Shown here: positions 10,786 through 20,948 of the stretch, piece by piece
How the letters are laid out: every line of letters begins with the position of its first letter
How positions within the stretch are numbered: position 1 is the stretch's first letter
Origin: Massospora cicadina
Lineage: Eukaryota > Entomophthoromycota > Entomophthoromycetes > Entomophthorales > Entomophthoraceae
NCBI GenBank assembly: GCA_022478985.1
Contig: JAKSZP010012221.1
Coordinates: 21,461 to 85,460 of the forward strand
Direction: 5' to 3'
DNA: 64,000 bases
Notes under the pieces: generated by a model
What the model saw: the letters and a program-made list of their open reading frames with translations, nothing else
Told to the model about the DNA's origin: nothing
Database searches by the model: none
Position numbers and translations under genes: made by a program

Positions 10786-11780
10786 ATCAACTGATTGAAG
10801 AGTGCAAAGTATTATTGTAGCTAAATTGAGCCATAGGAAGGTGATAACCCCCAATATGAATGATCCGTGGCGGTGTAACACCACAGGAACTGTTTGAGGC
10901 ACTGGTTAACTCGTTCAGTCTGCCCATCTGATTATGAATGATAGGCAGTTGAATGGCAGGGACAAATCTGAAGCTTTTTACACAACTCTTCCCAAAAGAC
11001 GGAGGTAAACTGGGGGCCCCGTCACTGATGATCTCTTGGGGAACCACATGAAGTGCAAAAACATGAGTGACGAAGAGCCTAGCCATCTCAGCTGAGGTTA
11101 TTGTAGTTCTGCAAGGAATAAAGTGGGCAAACTTCGTAAACCAGTCCACCACCACCATGATGTCATCATAACCATCAGAGACAGGTAATTCCACAATGAA
11201 ATCCACCGATAGAAAGGTACAGGGCCCTTCAGCCTTCTAGACTGGTACCAACAATTCCGCTAAAGGTTGACGATTTATTTTTCATTTGATTGCAGATCAA
11301 GCACTCTTTACAATACCGCCCCACCTGAGAGGGTAAGCCCTTCAAATTATAGGTGTGAAATATCAACTTCAAAGTCTTTGCTTTCCCAGGATGACCAACA
11401 GTGAGTCCATCATGATGGTCCCAGATGATTTCCAGGCACTGTGGTCCAGCAGGAACCCATAGGCGCCCCTGAAACCACACCATCATATCCTTTACGTGAT
11501 AACCCCTGGCTAGATCCTCTTGGTTTAAAGCTTCTGCAAGTACCATAGTATATTTGGTTGATTGCGGATGAGAAAGGACTACCTTTATGAACATACTGTA
11601 TTCTTCCGTATTTTCCAGAGGTGCAAGCGCTGGCCCATTGGCCGGGGGAGAGGGAAGTTGAGACATAACTTTATTTTGTGAAATCATCAACTGTGTGTTA
11701 TGAACTTCTACCTCCTTGGGATCAGGAGCTAAGAAAGGGTTGCAGCTCAAAGCATCTGCCAAACCATTATTATTGCCCTT
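10786..11780 (-). pseudogene. D: integrase zinc module and catalytic core
   Basis: Frame 11762-11229 shows the linker from RNase H, HHDGLTVGHPGKAKTL and the CKECLIC pair (HHCC module). Frame 11206-10787 shows the core: first Asp in VVVDWFTKFAHFIPC, second in IISDGAPSLPPSF (normally SDRGPQF). The glutamate region is frameshifted. The HHCC layout and VGHPG block are typical of fungal chromoviruses. Confidence 0.8.
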
Positions 11781-12921
11781 GGTGAACTCGTAAGAGAATG
11801 CAAATTGTGTAAGGGTCTCATGCCAACGTGTCTGCCGTGGGGTTAAGAATTAGAGGGGCGCGGTAGTACAGCAAGTCACGGTGATCTGTACGTACATGGA
11901 AAGGCTTTGGAGGAGCCATGCAAGTAGTGACGCCAATAAATTAGCGCCTCAACCACTGCTAGTAACTCATTATCATAAACGGCGTAATTCAACTCAGAAA
12001 AAGAAATTTTCCTAAATAAATTCCCCCAGATGCTCTATCCCATCTTCGCTTACTTGTAACAAGGCAGCCTCTATAGCGAAGTTGGAGGCATCAGTAGACA
12101 CTATGAACTCTTTTGAAGGGTTGACATGGAGAAGGACAGACATGGACAACAGGGTGCACTTCACTGCTTGGAAGATATCTTCCAAAACGGGGGACCATTG
12201 AAGCACCTTTGCACCGCTAGCATTATATAAAGGCGCTGCCACCTTATAAAGATTGGGCATGAACTTCTTGAGGAACATACATGACCCCAAAAAGATCCTC
12301 AATTCTTTGATCAAGGTGGGGGTGGGCCAATCATGAATAGCCTTCTCCTTGTCTGGAGTTATCATGTGTCCTTGGTCAAACACGACGTTGCCCAGAAAAG
12401 TGACATGGGACTTGAAGAATTCACACTTGTTGATCTTTAGCATGAGGCGGGCTGCTCTTAACCTCTCCACCACTTTCCGAAGTTGTACTGCATGGGACTC
12501 ATGATCAGGGGAAAACACCAGAATATTGTACATGTAAGCAATCGCGCATATCCCTAACAAGTCCCCAACGCTGCATCAATGCGGCGTTGAAAGATAGCAG
12601 GGGCATTATTAATCCCAAAGGGCATGACCTGAAACTGGAATATCCCTTTTCTGGTATGGAATGCGATTAACCACTCTTGTCCCTCTTTTTAATCAGAATC
12701 TGATTGAACGCATTGAGGCAATCCAGCTTGGAGAAGACCTTCGCCTTCTCCACATAGCGCGCAATCTGTGAATCCAAAGAGATGGGATGGAGGTCTGGTA
12801 CAGTAACGTTGTTGAGGTTCCCATAGTCTATGCATGGGCGTAGAGTACCATCAGACTACTCAACAAAGAGAAGCGGGGAGCATACAGGGGAGGTACGGTA
12901 AAAAAATTGCATTTTTGGCTA
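11781..12921 (-). pseudogene. D: RT (C-terminal two-thirds) and RNase H
   Basis: Right-hand piece of an RT cut by B. It shows CIDYGNLNNVTVPD, VFSKLDCLNAF and a damaged FGLINA-like region. The catalytic box is YMYN (12525-12536) in place of YMDD. Then LRIFLGSCMFLKKFMP (thumb) and RNase H STDASNFAIEAALLQ (frame 12560-12012). Inactive, since both catalytic Asp residues are gone. Confidence 0.8.
12917..12921. repeat. Target-site duplication of B, left copy
   Basis: ggcta here and gacta at 18695-18699 flank the LTR ends exactly; one G/A transition. Confidence 0.75.
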
Positions 12922-13418
12922 TGTTGAGATTCTGATATGACTGGACAATAAGCCCAAGGTCACCATGGAAAAATGTATGGAATCTGTTGGAATCAAACTG
13001 GTAATGGTAATTTAAGCGCTTCAAAATGAGGCGATATTGTATTACTGGGAAATTGGCTGAATTGGGCGAATGTGAATTGACAAATGAACAATTGGCGAAA
13101 TCAATGAGATATGGCGAAGTGAATTACTAAGCCATAAAAGCGATACCATCCAAAGTTGCTACAATACCAGCAGGATGAGATGATCAAGGGAGGTTGTTAA
13201 TAGTTTAGAGTGCGCGGACCAGAAGGGAGCCGCAATAGTTATTACATTAAATAAAAGAGTATAGTGGGAGCAAGTGCTCCACATTTATTAAATAAGTTTA
13301 TTTCTGTTAAGTTAAAAGGGCAACGATTCTCATATCGTTGGTCCTATTGCTCAGTGGGTCAAACCCTGTGCAATTGCATCTTTGGCATATCTTCATGGAC
13401 ACGCCAATCTCTATAACA
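12922..13418 (+). repeat. B: 5' LTR
   Basis: Starts TGTTGAGATTC and ends TATAACA. Near-identical over its length to 18199-18694. Confidence 0.9.
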
Positions 13419-13419
13419 G

Positions 13420-13436
13420 TGGCGCTCACTACAGGG
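13420..13436 (+). promoter_or_regulatory. B primer-binding site, tRNA type
   Basis: TGGCGCTCACTACAGGG, one base after the LTR end. TGG pairs with the CCA tail of a tRNA. K has the same site with TGGTGC in place of TGGCGC. Confidence 0.8.
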
Positions 13437-13439
13437 GGC

Positions 13440-14440
13440 CTTTGACCAATAATAGCACAATGGAAACTCAGTTGTCACCATTTGATTGCAAAGAAAATAT
13501 ACATGGGTTTTATACCGATTTGAGTTTACAACTGAAGGTACTTCAGATTGACAGAGGACGAAACTATTGCTCTCCTCTTTGGACTTTGGGAGTGCTGATC
13601 AAATTGTTTGTTACTTCTCAGCTAGTTCCGCTTAATACCATGAAGTTAAGGAGATGGTGCTGTGGTTGTTTGTGGAACCATGAAAATGTCGCAGCAAAAT
13701 TGAGTTTTTAACCATTGGGTTTCAACTTATTGGTACCCTTGCTGCGTTTGCTGATTGATTCTCAGATGAAGCCCACGTGTTAATTGGGGAAGGATATTTA
13801 ACTGAATGTGACATATGCATAGCATTGACCTCTGCTGTGAAACCATATCGTGAGCTTTTTAATGCCTTGGCTCCATATTTAGAGGTTGATGTACCCTTGC
13901 TTAATTTTGTCCAAAATCTACACCGTCTATCCGCTACCTTCCCTTCACCCAATATAGAGTGGAACCCTAGCACCTCCGCTGCTAGAATTTCTTATCCAGA
14001 GGAATTATCCATCCATGTTCAGCGTCTGTTCAGCATCCACTGGCCTTATCTACAATACACACCTCACTTCCAATCCAATTGCCAACAGCAGCTCACCTAT
14101 TGGGAGGAGCCGGGTTACACTGTTAAATTCCAGCCCAACCTTTGGGGAGGCTCCTTTTACAATACTCATGGCTGTAGGTCTTATGGGATTAATTGCTTTT
14201 TGTGTGGTCGCTCTGGGCACCTGGCTAGAAGTTGTCACAAATGTCAGGTTCAGTACTTACCACAGGAGCAGTATCCCCAGGAGAAAATCAGAGCAAAGTA
14301 GAGATGAGAATCTCTACCTCAGCTAATCTGACCCAAAATGTCCCACTGGAACTTATTCCTATACCTTCAGTGGAAGTTCCTCAGTATGATGACGCCTTCT
14401 TATATCAACAACCAGTTGGAGGGGTGAATGTGCTGACTTA
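13440..14440 (+). pseudogene. B: gag with CCHC zinc knuckle
   Basis: Structural protein remnant. The first piece is at about 13451-13711 (TLGVLIKLFVTSQ, shared with F LGVLIKSFVIFQ). The second is the frame 13777-14301, with a capsid-like region and the nucleocapsid knuckle CFLCGRSGHLARSC at 14194-14235. A frameshift separates the two. The F copy at 45673-45177 aligns along the length. At 14297-14307 B keeps the uninterrupted form of the site where F carries a 35-bp poly(A)-tailed insertion. Confidence 0.8.
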
Positions 14441-15175
14441 ACACAATTTACAGACATGGCGGAAGCAAACTCTCAGGACCAGCCAAAGCCTTATGCTTAT
14501 CAAATGTTTAATCACCTTTCTACTGATGAACCAGATCCATTTGCTGATGCGCTTACCTTGGCCAGGGGTCAGCGTGGCCCTCCCTGTGGACAATACCCTA
14601 AAGTGGGGATGGGTATTATGAGCTTCCTTGGAAAAAAAGACCCATTAAATGTCCATGTCTTAAAACAATCAGATGCATCTTACTCCAAGTGTACTTACTG
14701 TGATACTGTAGTAGCAAAAACTCAAGTTGTGCAATAATCGATACAGGTGCCCCAATCAACATAGTATCCACAAGGTTGGTGTCAAAGTTGGCATTAAAGC
14801 CTGACGTGGAGCATCATATGGTGTATGGGACTGCAGGAGCAGAAAGCACAGTCTCTGAAGGAGCGTACAGCGCGCTACCCTTTGGTTTGGGTCATTTGTC
14901 ATTGTAGCCCCAGCTATAGTGTTACCAAACAATAACTATGACCTGTTAATTGGAACCACTTTTATGCGCCACTTTGGGGCTGTTGTCAATATGACAGCGG
15001 AGACATTTGAAATTATGGGGCAGCGGATCCCAATCTACTTCACTTCCAGTGGAATGCCAAAGGATTTGGTACACATGAGTCACATTAACCTTGCATACAG
15101 TGATGGAGTGGTTGCAGTTCACTATCATCGACTAAAGAGCAAGACTGAGCCCTTCCTCACCAAATTTATGAATAT
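14441..15175 (+). pseudogene. B: gag-pol junction and aspartic protease
   Basis: 14456-14737 encodes a linker also present in F (TDEPDPFADALTLARG against F QLELFADALSLRG). A frameshift then leads to the protease, whose active-site box DTGA is intact at 14740-14751 (IIDTGAPINIVSTRLVSKL). The second half, LLIGTTFMRHFGAV, is at 14943-14984 in another frame. It would process the polyprotein but is split by frameshifts. Confidence 0.75.
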
Positions 15176-15520
15176 CAAGGGCTGCCGCTCAGAGCCGCTG
15201 GCCCTATATCTATTCCCTCTGGACACCAAGCAATCATAAGCACCGAGTTAGAGGTGGAAGTGCCTGCTGGGCTATATGGGGAGGTCATTGGGCCCTATCA
15301 ACAATCATGGCTTGAGCCCCACGTGGCCCCTGGCATTATACTTCTGGGGCATGGGGAGATCAAGGTTTTGGTAGCGAATCTACAGGATAAACCAATACAA
15401 ATCTGCTGACATCAAGTAGTTGCCTTCCTCCATTTCATTCCAGTCAAGGAGGTCCATGGGATTCATGAGTTTGGCTCACTGGAGGAATTTGGTCTACCCA
15501 TTGAAACACAGCCCAGCGTA
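15176..15520 (+). pseudogene. B: dUTPase-like domain between protease and RT
   Basis: Reading from 15236: STELEVEVPAGLYGEV, then VAPGIILLGHGEIKVL (motif region 15332-15358), LVANLQD, and after a TGA, VAFLHFIPV. Strand order, the P-x-G-x-Y-G turn, GEI and the following strand-Asn match dUTPase motifs 2-4. F keeps the part before it (LRAAGAISIPSGHQV), which resembles the dUTPase start LRA...APGD. The motif 3 Asp and Tyr are replaced (IILLGH), so this branch would be a non-catalytic version. Fold assignment is inferred. Confidence 0.6.
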
Positions 15521-16930
15521 ATGGCAGTGGTACCGCGTGAAAATTTAATGGGGTTATCAGAAGATCAGAAGAATCAAGTGGAAGCATTATTTCAAAAATA
15601 CAAAGAGATCTTTGCTGTCAATGATAATGATTTGGGGTGCACCCAAGGAGTGATCCATCGAGTGGACACTGGGGATCATCCCCCCATTAGATCTCGGCCA
15701 ATCTGCCAATCTAGAGCCTGCTGAAGAAGTTGTTACAGCAGAAATTGATAAACTGTTGGAGCAAGGACTGCTCAAACCATCGAAGAGCCCATGGGCTTCC
15801 CCTGTCCTAATTGTCAAAAAGAAGGATGGTACTAACTGGGTAGTAATTGACTACTGCAAGCTCAACAGCATTACAAAAAAGGACTCATACCCTTTGCCAC
15901 GAATTGATGATGCGTTGGACTGGTTAGGGGGAGCTCGTTACTTCTCTGCAATGGATTTAATATCTGGCTATTGGCAAATTGAGTTACCTGCGGCGGAACA
16001 AGAAAAATGCGCCATTATCACATCAAAAGGGCTTTTTCAACTGACACATATGCTGCAAGGGCTATGTAATGCCCCAGCTACTTTCCAAAGGGCAATGGAC
16101 ACTATCCTTGGCAACTTGAAGCTGTCATGCGTTCTTGTATACCTTGATGACATCAACGTTTTCTCTCGCACGTTTTCTGAGCACCTTAGCCATTTAGAAG
16201 AGGTATTCCGCCGGTTGGCTGAGGCCAACATCAAAATCAAGCCCCAGAAATGCCACTTTTTCAAGGATCAGTTAGAGTACCTTGGGTTTGTAGTTGATGC
16301 AACAGGGCTGAGGCCCCAACCAGCTAAGGTGGATGCCATTCAGAAGATGACTACACCAAGCAGTAAATGAGATATACAAGTATTTTTAGGGATGGTTGGC
16401 TACTATTGTCGCTTCATACCTAACTTTAGTTGTATTGGAGGTCCACTGTTTGAGTTATTAAAAAAGGATGCCACGTTTGAATGGACGGAACACTGTCAAC
16501 GCTCCTTTGATACTCTTCAAACAGCATTGATTGAGGCACCTGTGCTACGTTACCCAAATTTTGAAAAGGAATTTATTGTACAGATGGATGCTTCTCTTTC
16601 CGCTGTGGGGGCAGTTCTGTCTCAAAAAGATGATGAGGGGGAGGAGCACCCAGTGGCATATTGCAGTCAAAGTCTGAATAGCCATGAACAAAATTATACT
16701 GTGACTGAGTGAGAGTGCTTAGCAGTGATTTATGCATACAAGCAATTTTGAGTTTATTTGCATGGTGTAAAATTTAAAGTTGTAATGGATCATGCCTTGT
16801 TATGCTGGCTGCAGAACCTTAAGGAGCCTGAGGGTCAGTTAGCATGATGGGCCCTTAAACTACAGGCTTACAATTTCGAGATCCTTCACTGACCAGGAGC
16901 AAAGCACCAGAATGCTGACTGCTTGTCAAG
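15521..16930 (+). pseudogene. B: reverse transcriptase and RNase H
   Basis: Lead-in 15521-15724. The RT body 15756-16370 is open for 204 codons: SPVLIVKKKDG, VIDYCKLN, DSYPLPRIDDALD, AMDLISGYWQIEL, an LCNAPATFQRAMD block and intact YLDD (16140-16151). A TGA at 16368 interrupts just before DIQVFLGMVGYY. RNase H follows from 16392 (MDASLSAVGAVLSQ), with TGA at 16710, 16749, 16845 and 16890, each at a position where relatives carry Arg. The most complete family I polymerase in the window, but dead. Confidence 0.85.
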
Positions 16931-18165
16931 GCTACCCACTATTGCTGTTATGGCAGATCTGAGCGATATCATGTATGATAAAATGCTGAGCGGAAAATAT
17001 GATGATGAACCGCCCCAAGTCATCAAGGCGTTGAATGAAATGCGAGCCAATACTTTCCAGCGGAATGGAGAGTTGTACAAGCGGATTGGTGATTCCATGG
17101 TGAATTTCCCATGACCCTCAATGTGGCCTAACATTATCATGAGCGCACATAGGGCAGTTGGGCATGGTGGTGTGCGCAAGATGTTGGAATTATGTGACCT
17201 CGGTATTACTGGGAAAGCATGAACTTTGATGTGCTTGACACTATCTCCTCCTGTCACCAGTGCCAAGTGGAAAAGCTGTTTCACTGGAAGACCTCATATC
17301 AGTTAGTAAAGCCGCACTTCGCTTGGCATACTGTTTCCATTGATGTCGTTCAGCCCTCTGCCAATGGGAGCTAACTGATCCAAGTACATCCTGGTGGCGA
17401 TTGACCACTTGACCAGGTGGGTTGAGGCAAGGGCCATTTGGGATCTGGGCGCGGTTACTGTGGCTAAGTTTGTAATGGAATGCATCATTCAGCATCATGG
17501 CTGCCCACAGTTTATCCTTACTGACAATGGCACTAATTTCACATCTCACATACTTCCCAAACTCAACAAAATGATGGCCATCCGCGGGGTTCTAACAACT
17601 CCATATCACCCTGAGTCCAACGGAATGGTTGAATGAGTCAATGGGACCCTGGTGAACATTCTCCAAAAATTGGTTGCTGATAGGCCCTCCAATTGGAGTA
17701 CCCTCTTTTCCACTGCGGTGTTTGCCTACAACATTAGCTACCATTCTGCCAAAGGGAAAAGCCCATTCCAATTGCTTTATGGATGGCACCCCGCTTTGCC
17801 TGCGCTCCTATATGCTTTTGTAGAGGACACTGGTGGAATGGATCTACAAAACTATTTGACCACCCTAATGAATACGCTGATTAAATTACAAATTAAAGCA
17901 TATTTGTTCAGCTTAGCCAAGAAAATCAAAACCCAGGCTGCTGACCAGGTACAGCGAAGTGGCTTAACACAATTCAAAGATGTAGAAATTGTTATATTCC
18001 ACAATCAGCATGGGTTTGGGTGGAAACACAAGTTGGACAGTATTTGGATTGGGCCATTCAAATTTATCGAGAATACTGGTATGGTTGTGTAAACTATCAA
18101 GGACCCTACTGGCGGTCAGATCATTAGCTGAGTTCATGCAAAGTTCCTCTGACCATACAAGCAAT
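16931..18165 (+). pseudogene. B: integrase
   Basis: Zinc module: HRAVGHGGVRKM near 17148-17185 and CHQCQVEK near 17246. Core: SIDVVQ (first Asp, near 17338), [19 protein letters not shown] (second Asp, frame 17394-17636), and SNGMVE followed by TGA at 17634 just after the catalytic Glu. The C-terminal part 17652-18092 carries GWHPALPALLYAF and IGPFKFIENT (GPY/F module). There is no chromodomain. More TGA codons at 18129 and 18150 replace Arg of VHAKFLRPYK. Confidence 0.85.
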
Positions 18166-18185
18166 AGGAGCCTTATCATCCAGTC

Positions 18186-18198
18186 AAGGAGGGGGTAA
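18186..18198 (+). promoter_or_regulatory. B polypurine tract
   Basis: AAGGAGGGGGTAA directly before the 3' LTR TG; it starts plus-strand synthesis. Confidence 0.8.
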
Positions 18199-18694
18199 TG
18201 TCTTGATTCCAATATGACTGGACAATAAGCCCAAGGTCACCATGGCAAAATGTATGGAATCCGTTGGAATCAAACTGGTAATGATAATTTAAGCGCTTCA
18301 AAATGTGCGATATTGTATTAATGGGAAATTGGCTGAATTGGGTGAATGTGAATTGACAAATGAACAATTGGCGAAATCAATGAGATATGGCGAAGTTAAT
18401 TACTAAGCCATAAAATTGATGTCATCCAAAGTTGCTACAATACCAGCAGGATGAGATGATCAAGGGAGGTTGTTAATAGTTTAGAGTGCGCGGACCAGAA
18501 GGGAGCCGCAATAGTTATTACATTAAATAAAAGAGTATAGTGGGAGCAAGTGCTCCACATTTATTAAATAAGTTTATTTCTGTTAAGTTAAAAGGGCAAC
18601 GATTCTCATATCTTTGGTCCTATTGCTCAGTGGGTCAAACCCTGTGCAATTGCATTTTTGGCATATCTTCAAGGACATGCCAATTTTTATAACA
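18199..18694 (+). repeat. B: 3' LTR
   Basis: Starts TGTCTTGATTCC and ends TATAACA. Pair of 12922-13418; the 5-bp duplication gacta follows. Confidence 0.9.
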
Positions 18695-19164
18695 GACTAA
18701 TTGCTCTATCACCCACACATCCAACGCCTCTTCCTCCCGGAAAGTCAATGGGTAGATGGGGGAAAAATCCGCACCAGATCCACAGTGAGTTTGAACTCAC
18801 AGTCATACTCAGAATGATCAGGTAATACATCAGCGGATGCTGCATCAAAGAAAGATTCCAAACCCTCCAAACAAGAAGGTAGGGAAACCTCCACGGTGGG
18901 CTTCCGCATAGAGGCAATGCTATTTGTGTGAAGATGGGGTCAGTGGGGCAATTCTCCCTGGGCGTTATCCTCTAAAAAGAAACAACTAATGTGTGAAAAT
19001 TCTTAATGTAAGGGATAGGGTATTCTATTTCAGGTTAGTTCTAACGTCAAATTTTCGCCACCACGCCACACCCAAAATGCTAGGGTACATGAGGTTTTTG
19101 ATAGCATGGAAATGATCAGACAAGTGGTACTTGCCAACCTGATAGTCCACTGTCCCAATGATCT
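18695..19164 (-). pseudogene. D: start of RT and protease-RT linker, cut off by B
   Basis: Minus strand just outside B reads IYPLTFREEEALDVWVIEQL and, once B is skipped, continues at 12916 with the usual S-x-x-SPLLFV-like entry into RT. This continuity shows B inserted into an existing RT. Codons upstream to 19164 are a poorly conserved linker with stops. Confidence 0.65.
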
Positions 19165-19400
19165 TCAGAGTGGGATTACTTGGGACGCCCCTCCCTTAAC
19201 CATACCTTCTGGAAAGTAACTCAGCCCAAGGTAGTCGGCTAGGCTCTGGTCCATAAAGTTTTCAGAAGCGTCAGTTTCCATCGGAATAGTGGTGCTGAGT
19301 TTCCCTAAAGGGGAGGAAAGGATAGCAGTCAGTAGAAAATTCCCAGAATGGTCTTTATTTATGGAAGTCAATGACAACACCTCACCAGAAAATTCTTCCT
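19165..19400 (-). pseudogene. D: aspartic protease
   Basis: Frame 19380-19165 reads LSTTIPMETDASENFMDQSLADYLGL, the chromovirus protease pattern A-x-x-DSGAS-x-NFI-x-x-x-LA-x-x-LGL. The active-site box DSGAS is reduced to TDAS. Confidence 0.65.
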
Positions 19401-20085
19401 ATGGCCCAAGCAAGCCATCAGGGTATGTTTTGGAATCATGAAAGGGGGAGGGATAGTTGGTCACTCTTACTACTAGGGCACATACCCCACCATAGCCTTC
19501 TGCAGGTGCATATACTTTATCATATTTAAAACGAAGTTCTTTCTCCACTTCCTGAGTGCCATGGATTATGGTAGGGGTCGGACGAGGGTTCTCAGGGGTA
19601 ATTTGATATACTAGAATAGGGTTACAAGGCCATAAAAGCTTATAAATGGCTCAGAGGTATGGATAAAGTTTTCATCATAAAGCAGGTTTTTAGAGGCGAA
19701 TGACCTTATTCCCCTAATTGCAATGGAATGCCTGATGTTATCCAAGGCCAACACCCCAGGCCCATCTATGCTGATTCCACTGGCATCAACTGAATGTGCT
19801 GTTGAAGTAATGCCTGTTTATTTAAATTGATTTTGTGATTTCGGTGGAAAGTTGGGGAATTACGACTTTCAAACCAAGAAGCGTCTGTATCCACCAGATA
19901 CAAGCATGGAGGGTGGGTACTTTCCAGTTGGAGGCAGCCATAATAATGCCAAGATTCTCTAACCTTTGGAGAAAAGAGGAAACAGTGGTGCGACTGACAA
20001 CAGATGGCGCCCACAGCTGGTGCCCACCGTTTACAAATTTGAAAATGTCCCACATGGAAAAGTTTCGTGCACATAAGATTAAATG
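19401..20085 (-). pseudogene. D: leader reading frame in the gag position, function unknown
   Basis: Between the 5' LTR and protease there is only about 0.7 kb, too short for a full gag. Frame 20055-19822 contains RLENLGIIMAASNWKVPTLHAC. The same segment is in L (30758-30555: WLEHIGIIFAISDCEVPTLLTC), so it is a real conserved coding piece of this chromovirus family. No CCHC knuckle. Either gag has been shortened by deletion or this is a divergent gag start. Confidence 0.45.
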
Positions 20086-20096
20086 GTTGGTTGACT
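20086..20096 (-). promoter_or_regulatory. D self-priming site
   Basis: Minus strand, two bases after the LTR end: AGTCAACCAAC. It is complementary at 10 of 11 positions to GTTGATTGACT in the 5' LTR (20476-20486), and at 10 of 11 to GCTGGTTGACT in the 3' LTR (9599-9609). No TGG-type tRNA site is present. Confidence 0.65.
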
Positions 20097-20098
20097 CA

Positions 20099-20948
20099 TG
20101 TAAGGAAAGTGTCTATGACTCTCCTGTTCCCAGCATGGTAGTGCACGGTGAACAAGGCCAACGCCAGGGAACTAGCCATTAGTACAAGAAATATCAAAGC
20201 CCAGCAGAGGGTGGTGGAGCAATAATACTTTAAGTAGAAAAGTGTGATCATAATAAGAAATAACCAACGAAAAGCGATGCAGTGCATAAGGGAGGAAAGG
20301 GTAAAATTCCCAGGTTTGAGGGAACCTGGGCGACCCAACGGTGCACAAGGAGATAAACTAATCATATTCAAAACGTCTTGGTTACATAGCGTGAGACCTC
20401 CTCAAAGGGGTCCACACACAGGATCAGCCAAAGTAATATAATAGAAAATGGGAAACGGGGAATGTTTATTGGTAAAGTCAATCAACAAAGAATGTTGGTA
20501 AAGTAAATCAAATTTAAACTTCATTAGGGTAATTTGGGGTTTTCTGAAGCAGTCCCAAGCACCATTTCACCAATAGGCAAACACTACCATCCAATTTGGT
20601 AGAATATACCGAAATGGACTTCACTTGAGTAATCAAATGAAGTTTGATCTGACCTAAATACATTGCTTCATAAATGGAACGAGTTTCAAAAACCCCATTC
20701 CTTAATAAACTGATTTGAACCGTCATTGTTAATAGAATAAATAGTCTATTTTAATTTCTGGGCTGATGAAAAAGGCTGGGCATTATGCACCACACTAGTA
20801 CTAACATGGGCATATTTGGCTTGTACCCAGCGTTAGTCTAATGTGTGCTTGAGGTCAGGGAGGGCCTGAAGCTTCACCTTATGGGCCTTTTGTCGCCCAG
20901 CCTTATCCTTGGGGTTGGTACCCACTATCATGTCATTCAACCATAACA
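20099..20948 (-). repeat. D: 5' LTR
   Basis: 850 bp, partner of 9227-10069. On the minus strand it starts TGTTATGG and ends CTTACA. It contains the predicted transcript start motif at 20476-20486 with an AT-rich TATA-like sequence about 28 bp upstream. Confidence 0.75.
20476..20486 (-). promoter_or_regulatory. D predicted transcript 5' end (self-primer)
   Basis: GTTGATTGACT on the minus strand pairs with the priming site at 20086-20096. TTTAAATTT lies about 28 bp upstream, as a TATA box would. Confidence 0.5.

Larger units (their letters stand above)
12922..18694 (+). mobile_element. Element B: near-complete Ty3/gypsy LTR retrotransposon (family I)
   Basis: 5773 bp with both LTRs (497 and 496 bp), primer-binding site, gag, protease, dUTPase-like domain, RT, RNase H, integrase, polypurine tract and a 5-bp target duplication. 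It sits inside the RT of D. By eye the LTRs differ at roughly 20 positions, less than those of K or H, so it is one of the younger gypsy copies here. Its frames are closed mostly by TGA codons at arginine positions. Confidence 0.9.
9227..20948 (-). mobile_element. Element D: chromovirus (Ty3/gypsy with chromodomain), split by B
   Basis: Minus strand: 5' LTR (20948-20099), self-priming site, a leader reading frame, protease, RT (interrupted by B at 12922-18694), RNase H, integrase with GPY module, chromodomain, polypurine tract and 3' LTR (10069-9227). Without B it is about 5.95 kb, normal for a chromovirus. A usual gag with CCHC knuckle is not seen. Inactivated by many stops and frameshifts. 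Confidence 0.8.

Noticed and set aside
16368..18152. TGA read as an amino acid (recoding) in element B
   Set aside because: F and other relatives use ordinary Arg codons at these positions and also have other stops and frameshifts, so mutation explains it better.
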